A DNA stretch of 64,000 nt from Wolbachia endosymbiont (group A) of Bibio marci. Its GTDB lineage: Bacteria > Pseudomonadota > Alphaproteobacteria > Rickettsiales > Anaplasmataceae. Under the pieces are notes generated by a model. The model ran no database searches. It was given only the letters and a program-made list of their open reading frames with translations, and was not told the origin of the DNA. How positions within the stretch are numbered: the stretch's first letter is position 1; each line of letters begins with the position of its first letter. Shown here one piece after another: positions 43,250 to 51,728 of this stretch. The position numbers were made by a program, and so were the translations under genes. The stretch covers positions 1,291,352-1,355,351 of the forward strand of contig NZ_OX366364.1 of NCBI RefSeq assembly GCF_947251645.1, written 5' to 3'.

Positions 43250-44620
43250 CTATCTTCCTCCTTTTCCTTTCTCAATTTGTGCAACCATTTCCTTTACATT
43301 TGCATGCGTGAGAAGGGAATTTTTGCTGACATGAGATTTTGCTGCTGTTAGGTGATTCATTGCAGATCTTTTATTTCCTGTTGGAAATGAATGAGATTGT
43401 TTTTTCTTCACACCGATATCCGCTTGTGCTGCTGGGGTGGTTTTGCTTTCAGCAAGCCGTACATTAGCATTTCCTTTTACTTGATTTTGCTCAAATTTTT
43501 CTTTTAATGCCTTTACTTTACTGCCCATCTCGCGATTAGCTCCTCCTTTCATAGTAGCTGCTGCTACTTTTGGTATCGCCTTACCAGCAGCTTTTTGTGC
43601 TGATTTCCTATTGTCTTGATTTTCAGATTTTAGTGGTACTGTAGGTTTACTTTCAACTGATTTTTTCCCTACTACTTTTGGCTCTGTGTTTACTTTTTGG
43701 CTTAGATTTTTAGGCTTTGGCGGTACTGCAGGTTTATCTTTGACTACCACTTTCGATTTTTGTCTAACTTCTTGACCAGTAGTAAACATTTTTTTTGGTA
43801 CTTGCGGTGCTCTTGGTGGTTTTGGTGGTACGAGGGATTGAGATTGTTGTTTCTGCTTACGTTCTCTTTTTGCTTCTGTATGTTCTTTAGAAACTGTTGC
43901 ATAAATTGGCTCTTCTTTGGGCGATTTTGAACTCTGCGAATTTTCTATTAAAATTTTACTTTTCTTCTCTTGATAATTTGATATCTCTTCGTATACAGAC
44001 TCTTCATTTAATGAACTTCCATAGCCTAAATCTTCTCTCTGCTCATATAAAGGATTTTCCTTTTGCTTTTTCTCTTGATAATTTGATATGTCTTCATATT
44101 CATGCTCTTTATCTAATGAACTTCCATAGCCTAAATCTTCTCTCTGCTCATATAAAGGATTTTCTTCTTGCTTTGACGCTGTTCTATCCTCTAAGTTCAC
44201 TCCATACAATCTATGTTCCTCCTGATTTTTTTTACTTTGCTCTAAATCTGAAATTTTCTTTAAAACATTTAGGTATTCGAATGTTATTTTTTCAGCAAGA
44301 CTGGGCAATTTATCATTAGCAAAATTTCTTATATCGTTATCCTGAATTGAAGTATCTTTTCCCAAGATTTTATTAAATGTTTTCTTGAATATTCCAAAAA
44401 AACCTGATGGCTTTTTGTTCACCGGTTCTATATAATTATTCAAGTCACTACATATAACAAACTTAGCTACATCTTCTGCCTTATCTGTAAAACTCTCTAA
44501 TGTTTGGGATAAATCCCTCACTGTTTTATTATATTGTTCACCAATGTTTTTCAGCTTTATAGCTTCTATCAAGGAGTCGAGATTTTTTTTATAGTTCTCA
44601 CTTTTAAATGGATCATTCAT
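43250..44620 (-). CDS. EPIYA-motif, tyrosine-repeat, Pro-rich protein; candidate T4SS effector
   Basis: 456 residues, no signal peptide or membrane span. Residues 1-130 are helical. A 35-residue tandem repeat follows at about 152-187 and 187-222, each with ENPLYEQREDLGYGSSL and then YEDI (175-178) or YEEI (210-213) and SNYQEKK. Residues 237-241 are EPIYA, followed by TV. Pro-rich SH3-type motifs come next: VPPKPPRAPQVPKK (264-277), VPPKPK (299-304), TVPLK. The C-terminal third is Lys/Ala-rich. EPIYA motifs in CagA, AnkA and Tarp-type effectors are phosphorylated by host kinases, and pYEEI is a preferred Src SH2 ligand. Secretion and phosphorylation are inference. Confidence 0.75.
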   Translation of the reverse strand: MNDPFKSENYKKNLDSLIEAIKLKNIGEQYNKTVRDLSQTLESFTDKAEDVAKFVICSDLNNYIEPVNKKPSGFFGIFKKTFNKILGKDTSIQDNDIRNFANDKLPSLAEKITFEYLNVLKKISDLEQSKKNQEEHRLYGVNLEDRTASKQEENPLYEQREDLGYGSSLDKEHEYEDISNYQEKKQKENPLYEQREDLGYGSSLNEESVYEEISNYQEKKSKILIENSQSSKSPKEEPIYATVSKEHTEAKRERKQKQQSQSLVPPKPPRAPQVPKKMFTTGQEVRQKSKVVVKDKPAVPPKPKNLSQKVNTEPKVVGKKSVESKPTVPLKSENQDNRKSAQKAAGKAIPKVAAATMKGGANREMGSKVKALKEKFEQNQVKGNANVRLAESKTTPAAQADIGVKKKQSHSFPTGNKRSAMNHLTAAKSHVSKNSLLTHANVKEMVAQIEKGKGGR

Positions 44621-44734
44621 ACTAATTACAGCTCATTATTTGTTAAAATATAGATCTAAAATATTAAGATCTAGTAAATATTACTTTTGTAATTCATGTA
44701 GAACTATAGCTACATAAGTAAGATTTCCCTACGT

Positions 44735-45080
44735 CATACCGCCACGGTATCTCATCCGCTAACAAGCAGCGGGATACTTAACCATCATCTACACCGTCAT
44801 ACCGCCGCGGTATCTCTTAGCCGCTAACAAGCAGCGGGATACTTAACCATCATCTACACCGTCATACCGCCGCGGTATCTCTTAGCCGCTAACAAGTAGC
44901 GGAATGACAGCAGTCCTACTTCATCCCACCGCGAACCGTCATACCGCGATTCATTCGCGGTATCTCTAGATCCCGCTAACAAGCAGCGGGATGACGATTG
45001 TCAGGCTAGCTGTCATTCAAGTAGCTGACACTGGTTCCTTTATGACGGCAGTGCCCAGAGGTGTCATCCCAGTGCCCAGA
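44735..45080. repeat. Dense palindrome array with a 65-bp tandem repeat
   Basis: The unit beginning AACAAGCAGCGGGATACTTA repeats with a 65-base period at 44761, 44826 and (diverged) 44891; each unit holds ATACCGCCGCGGTAT and half of the CCGCTAACAAG palindrome. ATACCGCGATTCATTCGCGGTAT, CCCGCTAACAAGCAGCGGGATGACG and GTCATCCCAGTGCCCAGACACTGGGAT follow. No gene is present between 44620 and the insertion sequence at 45090. Confidence 0.85.
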
Positions 45081-45089
45081 CACTGGGAT

Positions 45090-46178
45090 GGCTTTGTTGC
45101 ATCGCACCTTATACTGGTAGTAATTTACGATAAATATCATGTAGCCATTTCAAATTTAGCCATACCAATTTCAGTAAATTGATTAAGCAAATAGCACTTA
45201 ATCAGCAATTCTTTTTCGCGATTTACTTCGGATTTATTCCTAAAGCTGAATCCAAATATTTGCTTTAATCTTGAGAAAAACCCTTCAATATAAGATCTTT
45301 TCCCATAATTTACTTCTTTTTTCCATTCTTTCACGCCATCTTCACCGTATAATTTTATTAACCTAATAGCAGCATTTCTGTCAGACATATAATCTATTTC
45401 TGGATGTTCTGCCGCATTGTTTATTGGTGGAATTTTTGCCTTTATATCATATTCGTGACACAATTTGTAAAACTTGTGCCTATCATATGCCCTATCTGCA
45501 TATAGTGCTTTTATGACATGCTGAAAATTAACTTCTTTAAGCAAATCGCAAGCTCCATAGTGATCAGAGTAGACACCGTTACTGTATTTTACAGCTATGG
45601 CTTTTTTGCTGTTTATATTCAACATTACATGCAATTTTCTTGTCTGTTCATAGCCACGATATTTTCTGTTAGCGCTATTTTCCTTGCTGTGACCAGGGGT
45701 ATTGTTGTAAATGCTGATACCTGTACTATCTATAGCAATTTCGATGTCTTCCATATTATTTTTATCAATTCTGCAATCATTGATCTTAATATTAAGTTTC
45801 TTAAACCTTCTTGATGCTTGTGAATAGCTGATAACTGCTAAATCTCTTCCTATTTGTTGCATATATCCTTTTATAAACCCCACCGTTTGTCTTAAACCAA
45901 TTCTAAAAAGATTGACAATTATATGCACCAAAATCACAACTTTATCACTGTAAATATAGTTGCCGCCTTGCATTTTTGGACTATTTTCATACCAATTTTC
46001 TATGGCTTCATTGATATAATGAAAAATATTTCCTCTTTCCTGGAGAAATTTGTTATATTCATTTTGGTTACTGACTTTCATTTTCTGTGGCATATTTTTT
46101 CTTCAACAGTTAAATGGTTATTTATAATGAATTTTGTCAGTAGCCACCAGATTTTTTCGGTTGCTATGCAACAAAGCC
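45090..46178 (-). mobile_element. IS5-family, IS903-group insertion sequence, copy 3
   Basis: 1089 bp with GGCTTTGTTGCATCGC / GGCTTTGTTGCATAGC ends. The direct repeat CACTGGGAT lies at 45081-45089 and 46179-46187. It is inserted in the same palindrome arm and orientation as copies 1 and 2. Confidence 0.95.
45137..46093 (-). CDS. IS903-group transposase, copy 3
   Basis: 318 residues with all catalytic blocks intact (IAIDSTGISIYN, ALYADRAYD, RSYIEGFFSRLKQ). It differs from copies 2 and 4 by single residues such as Val in NFQHVIKALY. Confidence 0.94.
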   Translation of the reverse strand: MPQKMKVSNQNEYNKFLQERGNIFHYINEAIENWYENSPKMQGGNYIYSDKVVILVHIIVNLFRIGLRQTVGFIKGYMQQIGRDLAVISYSQASRRFKKLNIKINDCRIDKNNMEDIEIAIDSTGISIYNNTPGHSKENSANRKYRGYEQTRKLHVMLNINSKKAIAVKYSNGVYSDHYGACDLLKEVNFQHVIKALYADRAYDRHKFYKLCHEYDIKAKIPPINNAAEHPEIDYMSDRNAAIRLIKLYGEDGVKEWKKEVNYGKRSYIEGFFSRLKQIFGFSFRNKSEVNREKELLIKCYLLNQFTEIGMAKFEMAT

Positions 46179-46345
46179 CACTGGGATCCAGATATAAAAA
46201 TATTTGCAAATTATGCAATAGACAACAGATTCTAGGAGCATACGCTGAAATAATGTCCATGATGAAAATAAGATGGATCCCAGTGTCAAGCACTGGGATG
46301 ACAGGAAAAAGGTGAACTGGGATGACAAGACGAAAGGATGCTGGA
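46179..46345. repeat. Palindromic repeats before the AsmA-like gene
   Basis: CACTGGGATCCAGATA, then GGATCCCAGTGTCAAGCACTGGGATGACAGG. An open frame runs from 46273 through this repeat into the AsmA-like gene, so the first 29 codons of that frame are repeat sequence and not a likely start. Confidence 0.7.
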
Positions 46346-46359
46346 ATGAGAGGTCTACT

Positions 46360-48903
46360 ATGAAACTTTCTTTATACGCCATATTATCAATCTCGTTGCT
46401 ATTAATTCTCATGCACGTTGCTGCAACTTTTAAGGATTGGAGTGGCTACAGGAAATATATCATAAAAGAGTTGGAGAGGACGTATGATGCTAAAGTGCAT
46501 ATTGGAGGGAAAGTTAAAGTTTCATTGATTACCCCAAAGCTCACTATCTATAATGTATATATACAATACAACGAAAATAAAGAGCAAAAGTTGTCAGATT
46601 TAATTAGTGTAAGAAAAATTGAGGTAAAACCGTCACTCCTATCGTTGTTTTTATTTTCGTTGCAACCAAAGTCAATCACATTGTTTGGTATGAAAAGCAA
46701 CAAAGAAAATTTACTTAATATTATAAATACAAAAGCCAGTGGTAACACAGTCGATATAGTAATAAAAGACAGCCAAGTAAGTTTTAAGAGTGATTTCGCT
46801 GATATTGTTAACATAAAGGAGGTTGCTGTGAAAAAAAATAGGCAATTCTCCGGTAAAGTAAAGGTAGGTGATAATAATTACGATTTTTCAGGAAAGGTTG
46901 ATATCACAAAAAAGAATGTACACATTAGTGTTGAATCAAATTTTGTAAATTTGCTATTTACAGGTAATAGAAATCAAGAAGAACTCCAGGGTAATTTAAC
47001 ATTAACAATTAATAACAGTTCCGGTTCTGTGAGTGATTTAGCAAAAATCATTAATCTTAGCTTTCTCTCTTGTGTTATTCCTAGCGAAAATATCAAGATA
47101 TCATCCAATATAAGTCTTAATGAAAGTGAGTTTACGGCAACTGACTTAAAAATTGATTCCAAAAGCATGCAAGCCAGTGGTACAATACAAAATGATAGAA
47201 AAGGCGATCACACTAATCTCAATATTAGCTTCAGTAAAGTTGACTTAGATTACATACAAGACAATTCACAAAAAACAACGAATATAAAAGACCTTCTGGA
47301 ATGTTTTAGAGCAGTTGTGCCAAAGAACTTGAGCTTAAATTTTAATATGGAAGCTTCTAACATTCAATATCAAAACAAAATATTGGACAACTTCCGTGCT
47401 GTACTAAAATCCACTGATGGCAAAGTAAAAGTTAATACGCTTCTCAAATTTCCTAGAATCAATAATATATCTTATTTATCAGGAGAGATCTCAAACAATA
47501 ATGCCCTATCTGAATTCAACGGTGATTTGTTAGTAGAAGGAAATGATTTTGAGTCGTTCATTTCATGTTTTTTCCCTTCTATAAAGATGAAAGAAAACCA
47601 GAAAAATCAATTTACACTAAGTTCTAAACTGCACCTTGCACCAAGAATATTATCTATCTCAGACATTAGACTGCTAAATAATAAGGAATCCTTGCAAGGG
47701 TCAATTAGAGTAAGCCACACAAAAAAACACAATGTGATCAATGGTGAATTTAGCATGCATAATCTTGATGCAGATAAATATGATCATTCATTATTTAGCA
47801 GTTTATCTAAAATGCAATGGCTGAAAAATTTTCAGTATGATGCAAATATAAAGGCCAGTGTTAATAACCTTACATTGAATGATACGAAAATTAAAAATTT
47901 AGATTTTTTGCTGAAAATGGAAAAAGGTAAGCTAGTTGCAGATAAAATAAAACTATCTGGAGAAGATTTCGATATTACCGGTAATGCAAAAATATTAGTA
48001 GATCAAAAATACGCCAAACCTTTATTAGATGTGAACCTTACGGGCAGTAAATTTAATGGAAATATCTTTAAATTACCGAATTTAGTAGAGGTAAAAAGAA
48101 ATTCAAGAAATGAGATAGATCAAATTCAATGGTCAACAAAGCAGCTTGATTTTTTGGATGACAAAAAAGGCTTTGATGCAAATGTGCAAATCAATACTAC
48201 AGAATTTAAAACCGAGCAGAATGTTTTGAAAGATTTTAATTTGGATGCGGTAATGAGAAACAACACTATCACTATCAGGCAGGCAAGTTACGTATTAGAA
48301 CGCGGGCAAGTGTTTTTTCAGGGTTATTTAAGATCAGATTCAATGAATACAAGATTTTCTATTGTAAATTTGGACACTAAAAAGATTGGTAAGGTTATAG
48401 GAATTGACAATGTAAATGGTCAGGTAAGCTTAAATGGTGAAATCAAAACTCAAGGAAAAAGTTTTCATGATTGGGCTAGTAACTTATCAGGAGATGTAAA
48501 TTTACAAGCGCAGGGAATAGAATTTACTAATGTGGATTTTAATTCATTTATCACTAATTTGTTAAGCAGTAAGAATAAATCTGAAATTTCCACATTTGCT
48601 TATGTTGATATATATAATGGCAAGACATTTTTTGAAAATATTAGCGGAAAAGCAAGCATTAAGAGTGGTATATGTTCAACTAGTTTACAATTCGGGATTG
48701 ATCAAGCATCAGGGTCAATCTCTTCTAATTTAACCTTATCTAACTTCGCTTTAGCTTCTATATTCAGGTTCTTTTTCATACCGCCAAACCACAGTAATCC
48801 AATCTATATCGATATGCATTTGGATGGCCCTATTTGGCGTCCTAAGATGAGTTTTGATGTAGACCAAATCTTCACCGCTTTAGTTAGCAAGAGAAATGGT
48901 TGA
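46360..48903 (+). CDS. AsmA-family protein
   Basis: 847 residues from the ATG at 46360 (MKLSLYAILSISLLLILMHV). One N-terminal span is followed by the AsmA opening (YRKYIIKELERTYDAKVHIG GKVKVSLITPKLTIYNVYI in two blocks) and a long beta-rich body of repeated strands (for example FSGKVDITKKNVHISVESNF), ending LHLDGPIWRPKMSFDVDQIF, a common AsmA-C pattern. AsmA/TamB-like proteins bridge inner and outer membranes and aid lipid or outer-membrane-protein transport. The upstream in-frame ATG (46273) lies in a palindromic repeat and was not chosen. Confidence 0.85.
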   Translation: MKLSLYAILSISLLLILMHVAATFKDWSGYRKYIIKELERTYDAKVHIGGKVKVSLITPKLTIYNVYIQYNENKEQKLSDLISVRKIEVKPSLLSLFLFSLQPKSITLFGMKSNKENLLNIINTKASGNTVDIVIKDSQVSFKSDFADIVNIKEVAVKKNRQFSGKVKVGDNNYDFSGKVDITKKNVHISVESNFVNLLFTGNRNQEELQGNLTLTINNSSGSVSDLAKIINLSFLSCVIPSENIKISSNISLNESEFTATDLKIDSKSMQASGTIQNDRKGDHTNLNISFSKVDLDYIQDNSQKTTNIKDLLECFRAVVPKNLSLNFNMEASNIQYQNKILDNFRAVLKSTDGKVKVNTLLKFPRINNISYLSGEISNNNALSEFNGDLLVEGNDFESFISCFFPSIKMKENQKNQFTLSSKLHLAPRILSISDIRLLNNKESLQGSIRVSHTKKHNVINGEFSMHNLDADKYDHSLFSSLSKMQWLKNFQYDANIKASVNNLTLNDTKIKNLDFLLKMEKGKLVADKIKLSGEDFDITGNAKILVDQKYAKPLLDVNLTGSKFNGNIFKLPNLVEVKRNSRNEIDQIQWSTKQLDFLDDKKGFDANVQINTTEFKTEQNVLKDFNLDAVMRNNTITIRQASYVLERGQVFFQGYLRSDSMNTRFSIVNLDTKKIGKVIGIDNVNGQVSLNGEIKTQGKSFHDWASNLSGDVNLQAQGIEFTNVDFNSFITNLLSSKNKSEISTFAYVDIYNGKTFFENISGKASIKSGICSTSLQFGIDQASGSISSNLTLSNFALASIFRFFFIPPNHSNPIYIDMHLDGPIWRPKMSFDVDQIFTALVSKRNG

Positions 48904-48957
48904 TTTACTTAGGCGTACGGTTTAGGGGACAATGAACTCATCTGAACGGATACAAAC

Positions 48958-50151
48958 TTAACCTAACTCATCACCACCTGGCAATGGTGGCAAGCCAAAT
49001 GCTTCTCTTTTTTCGTTGAGCGTCATGAAGCTTGCATTTTCTACGTATTTCCACAACTTTTGTCTCTTTTCCATGAGAATTTCTATTGCATCTTTGTCAT
49101 ACGACAAGCACAGATCTTCACCAAATCTTGGTGTCAGCCAAGAATTCAGGTGACAGATAATATTTTCTAGCGTCGGTAAAACCGTCTGTTCCCAGAGGGA
49201 TAAGCGTGCTTCGACTAAATTGCTATAAGTGTTATCACCTGGTATGCCAAGCAACTGCGGCGGGACACCAAAAGCCAGGGCAATATCGCGGGCTGAACTG
49301 TGTTTGGACTCAATGAAATCCATATCCCTTGGCGATAAGCTCATTTCTTTCCACTCCAAGCCTCCTTCAAGCAATATCGGTCTTCCAGCATTGACAGGAC
49401 CTGAATAATGATCATTTATTTGCTCTTTTAAGCGTTGGTACTGCTCTTGACTTAAACTTCCACCACTTCCATCTTTCGCTGATTTCACAACTATTGCACC
49501 ACTTGGTCTTGCCCCATTTTGCAACATCGCTTGATTCCAAGCACCCGCCTGATTATGTTGATCTATACTGTACGCGGCTGCTTCAATTGGTGATAACCCA
49601 TACCAATCATTCAAAGGGTTAAAGGTCTTTAGGTGCAACACTGCTGAACATCCAGTTAGTTTATCAACTTTAAAGTCATAACTATTGTTATTTATGGCAT
49701 AACGATAGTTATAAGGAACGTTATTTCTCCCTGGAACAATTTCAACCCTATCGGGGCGCAGAAGATAAAGCTCCGTTGGTGGTTTTCTATTGTTCTGCGA
49801 TTCAACCATCAATATATAAGAATTGCCGTTAACTAACCGATAAGTTACAATTCCCTCAATAAATTCCGATTTTGATGTCATTGGGTTAGGAGAATAAAGT
49901 AATTTCAGTAATGGATGAACTTTTAATTGTGATTTCCCCTGATCAGTAAGCCGGCAGAGAGTAAAAGGTACCGAAGATGCAGCACTTGCAATCATATTGA
50001 TTGCTCGAAAGGCAATAACATTTTTTATGTAACCTTCCTCAGCAAAACTTACATAATCACGCTTACTCCAACTTGGCTCCATCATTAGTTGCAAAGCAGA
50101 ATATTTAGTAAATACTGCGCTTTTTTTTCTTTGAAAGATGTTGAAATTCAT
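48958..50151 (-). CDS. HK97-type phage portal protein (GTA-like relic)
   Basis: 397 residues of the HK97 portal family, the dodecameric ring through which DNA enters the capsid. Marks: VIAFRAINMIASAASSVPFT, HPLLKLLYSPNPMTSKSEFI, GNSYILM, LYLLRPDRVEIVPG, WYGLSPIEAAAYSIDQHNQA, ARDIALAFGVPPQLLGIPGD and FGLPPLPGGDELG. The frame is intact. Isolated portal and terminase genes in Rickettsiales resemble remnants of alphaproteobacterial gene transfer agents; the terminase lies upstream on the same strand at 53313-54764. No capsid or protease gene is nearby. Confidence 0.92.
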   Translation of the reverse strand: MNFNIFQRKKSAVFTKYSALQLMMEPSWSKRDYVSFAEEGYIKNVIAFRAINMIASAASSVPFTLCRLTDQGKSQLKVHPLLKLLYSPNPMTSKSEFIEGIVTYRLVNGNSYILMVESQNNRKPPTELYLLRPDRVEIVPGRNNVPYNYRYAINNNSYDFKVDKLTGCSAVLHLKTFNPLNDWYGLSPIEAAAYSIDQHNQAGAWNQAMLQNGARPSGAIVVKSAKDGSGGSLSQEQYQRLKEQINDHYSGPVNAGRPILLEGGLEWKEMSLSPRDMDFIESKHSSARDIALAFGVPPQLLGIPGDNTYSNLVEARLSLWEQTVLPTLENIICHLNSWLTPRFGEDLCLSYDKDAIEILMEKRQKLWKYVENASFMTLNEKREAFGLPPLPGGDELG

Positions 50152-50386
50152 ATGTGCCTCCTAAAAAATTGAATTTGTGGTAGAATTATATCAATTGGTG
50201 TCACAGGAAGGATATACTAACGTACGAACATTATGTTTGAGAGCAATCTCTACACAGTAGTTAAATGGCAGGCACAATAAGGGGTAGCAAAAAGAATGAG
50301 CTTTTTTTTTGAGCTGAGCGAAGCCACCTAAGGTAGAAAATGAATCAGGAAGGAGTAAAAATATATTTAATGTTTATATGATGTAC
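50152..50386. other. Gene-free stretch with a dispersed-repeat trace
   Basis: Contains CGTACGAACATTATGTTTGAGAGCAATC (50223-50250), the end sequence of the element at 51785-52025, and A+T-rich DNA. No open frame or RNA gene is supported. Confidence 0.5.
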
Positions 50387-50650
50387 TTACTTATAAATAT
50401 CTTTTCTGTGTCCTATCTCTGTGATAACCACTTCATATTTTATAATATTTACGGAATAGATAACGCGATAATCACCTACCCTTAATCTTCTTTGTCTTTT
50501 AAATCTGTAATATAATGGCTCACCAAGGTTAATGGGATCAATTGTAAGGCGCTTATTTATCGCATTTATGATCCTTAATCTTATTGTTTTTGGAAGAGCT
50601 GGAAGGTCTTTCTCAAGAACGCTTTCTATGAAGATAATATTGTATTCCAG
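50387..50650 (-). CDS. RelE/ParE-type toxin with non-ATG start
   Basis: An open frame of 85-87 codons follows the antitoxin on the minus strand: YNIIFIESVLEKDLPALPKT, IRLRIINAINKRL, GEPLYYRFKRQRRLRVGDYR, VIYSV...YEVVITEIGHRKDIY. The R-L-R-V-G-D-Y-R-V-I-Y core and the GHRKDIY end are hallmarks of RelE mRNA interferases. It overlaps the antitoxin stop. No ATG, GTG or TTG lies in the frame at the proper place; CTG at 50648-50650 is the only near-start, so the gene may be weakly translated or silenced by loss of its start. Confidence 0.75.
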   Translation of the reverse strand: MEYNIIFIESVLEKDLPALPKTIRLRIINAINKRLTIDPINLGEPLYYRFKRQRRLRVGDYRVIYSVNIIKYEVVITEIGHRKDIYK

Positions 50651-50859
50651 TCTACATCCTCACTTCTAATTTTCTTTACACCTGAAACATTACGTTTAGC
50701 AGCACGCTCAATTAGTATTTTATCTTCCTCATTTTCAATTGCTTCTTGTATTAGCTTCTCTGTTAGTTCTTTAATGGACTTATTTCTTATTTTAGCCAGT
50801 CCAGCAAGACACTCTGAAATTTCGTTGTTGAAAGTTATGCTAAATTTTGAGTTTGCCAT
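50626..50859 (-). CDS. RelB-type antitoxin
   Basis: 77 residues: MANSKFSITFNNEISECLAG forms the ribbon-helix-helix start, followed by LAKIRNKSIKELTEKLIQEA, an acidic linker and the toxin-neutralising tail EDVDWNTILSS. RelB/DinJ-like proteins repress their own operon and block the RelE partner, which is encoded directly downstream with overlap. The frame is intact. Confidence 0.85.
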   Translation of the reverse strand: MANSKFSITFNNEISECLAGLAKIRNKSIKELTEKLIQEAIENEEDKILIERAAKRNVSGVKKIRSEDVDWNTILSS

Positions 50860-51110
50860 ATATTTTACCTAAAATCTACTAATAATTATACAACATTTTT
50901 CTGAATTTTTCAATAAAAAAAGTTGCCTATACGTAAAGAGGACCTGTATTGACAAACAATTAAACATTTGTCATGTACTATGTTTGTTAAGGAGAAATAG
51001 CACAGAAGTTAGTATTAAGTATATTAGGAATAAGAAAGGCTGCGCTCAGTGTCACACACTGGAATAACAGGAAAAAACGAACTGCTATACTAAAAAAAAA
51101 GAAATAGAAT
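50860..51110. other. Intergenic region before lipB
   Basis: A+T-rich, with one palindromic repeat (GCGCTCAGTGTCACACACTGGAATAACAGG at 51043-51072). It should hold the divergent promoters of the antitoxin gene and lipB. GTTGACAAACAATTAAACATTTGTCATGTACTATGTTTG-like DNA near 50948-50990 contains TTGACA at 50949 and inverted pairs that could be an operator, but this is uncertain. Confidence 0.4.
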
Positions 51111-51728
51111 ATGACAGAATGGCTAATATCTAATCAGCTTATTGATTATAACTGTGCCGTAAAATCTATGGAAGAAAAAATTCAACAAATTTACAATAAT
51201 TCAGCAGACGAATTGGTATGGCTACTCCAGCACCCTTCACTATACACAGCGGGAATTAGCGCAACAGATGATGATATTGTTGAAAAACTATTTCCTATAT
51301 ATAAAACAGGAAGGGGTGGTAAACACACATATCATGGTCCAGGACAGCGCATCATATATTTAATGTTAAACCTTAAAAAAAGAAATAAATGCGACATAAA
51401 GCTATATATTAGAGACCTAAGTAAGTGGATAATAAATGTTTTAAAGCAATTTAATATACTTGGAGAATTTAAAGAGGATAGAATAGGTATTTGGGTAAAC
51501 CATAACGGAGTAGAAAAAAAAATTGCAGCTTTTGGTATCCGTTTAAGAAAATGGGTAACTTATCATGGCATAGCGCTTAACGTCTTTCCAGACCTCTCTC
51601 ATTATAAGGGTATTATTCCTTGTGGACTGCAAGATTATGGCGTCACGTCAATGGAAGAACTAGGAGTGAAAGTTCCACTCTTTGAATTGGATGATATACT
51701 AAAAAAAGAATTTTATAAGATATTTTAA
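51111..51728 (+). CDS. lipB: Lipoyl(octanoyl) transferase LipB
   Basis: 205 residues; moves the octanoyl group from acyl-carrier protein to lipoyl domains such as PdhC. Marks: VWLLQHPSLYTAGISA, the RGGKHTYHGPGQRIIYLMLNL motif, KIAAFGIRLRKWVTYHGIALNV (catalytic Lys in AAFGIRL) and the catalytic Cys in GIIPCGLQDYGVTSMEELG. The length is normal. Its TAA shares a base with the ATG of the next gene (TAATG), so translation of the two is probably coupled. Confidence 0.96.
   Translation: MTEWLISNQLIDYNCAVKSMEEKIQQIYNNSADELVWLLQHPSLYTAGISATDDDIVEKLFPIYKTGRGGKHTYHGPGQRIIYLMLNLKKRNKCDIKLYIRDLSKWIINVLKQFNILGEFKEDRIGIWVNHNGVEKKIAAFGIRLRKWVTYHGIALNVFPDLSHYKGIIPCGLQDYGVTSMEELGVKVPLFELDDILKKEFYKIF

Noticed and set aside
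44761-44900. Possible CRISPR array
   Set aside because: The 65-base units are tandem and nearly identical along their whole length, so there are no unique spacers, and no cas genes are present.
46273-46359. Upstream start for the AsmA-like protein
   Set aside because: These 29 codons are a palindromic repeat read through; the ATG at 46360 directly precedes the membrane anchor expected for the family.
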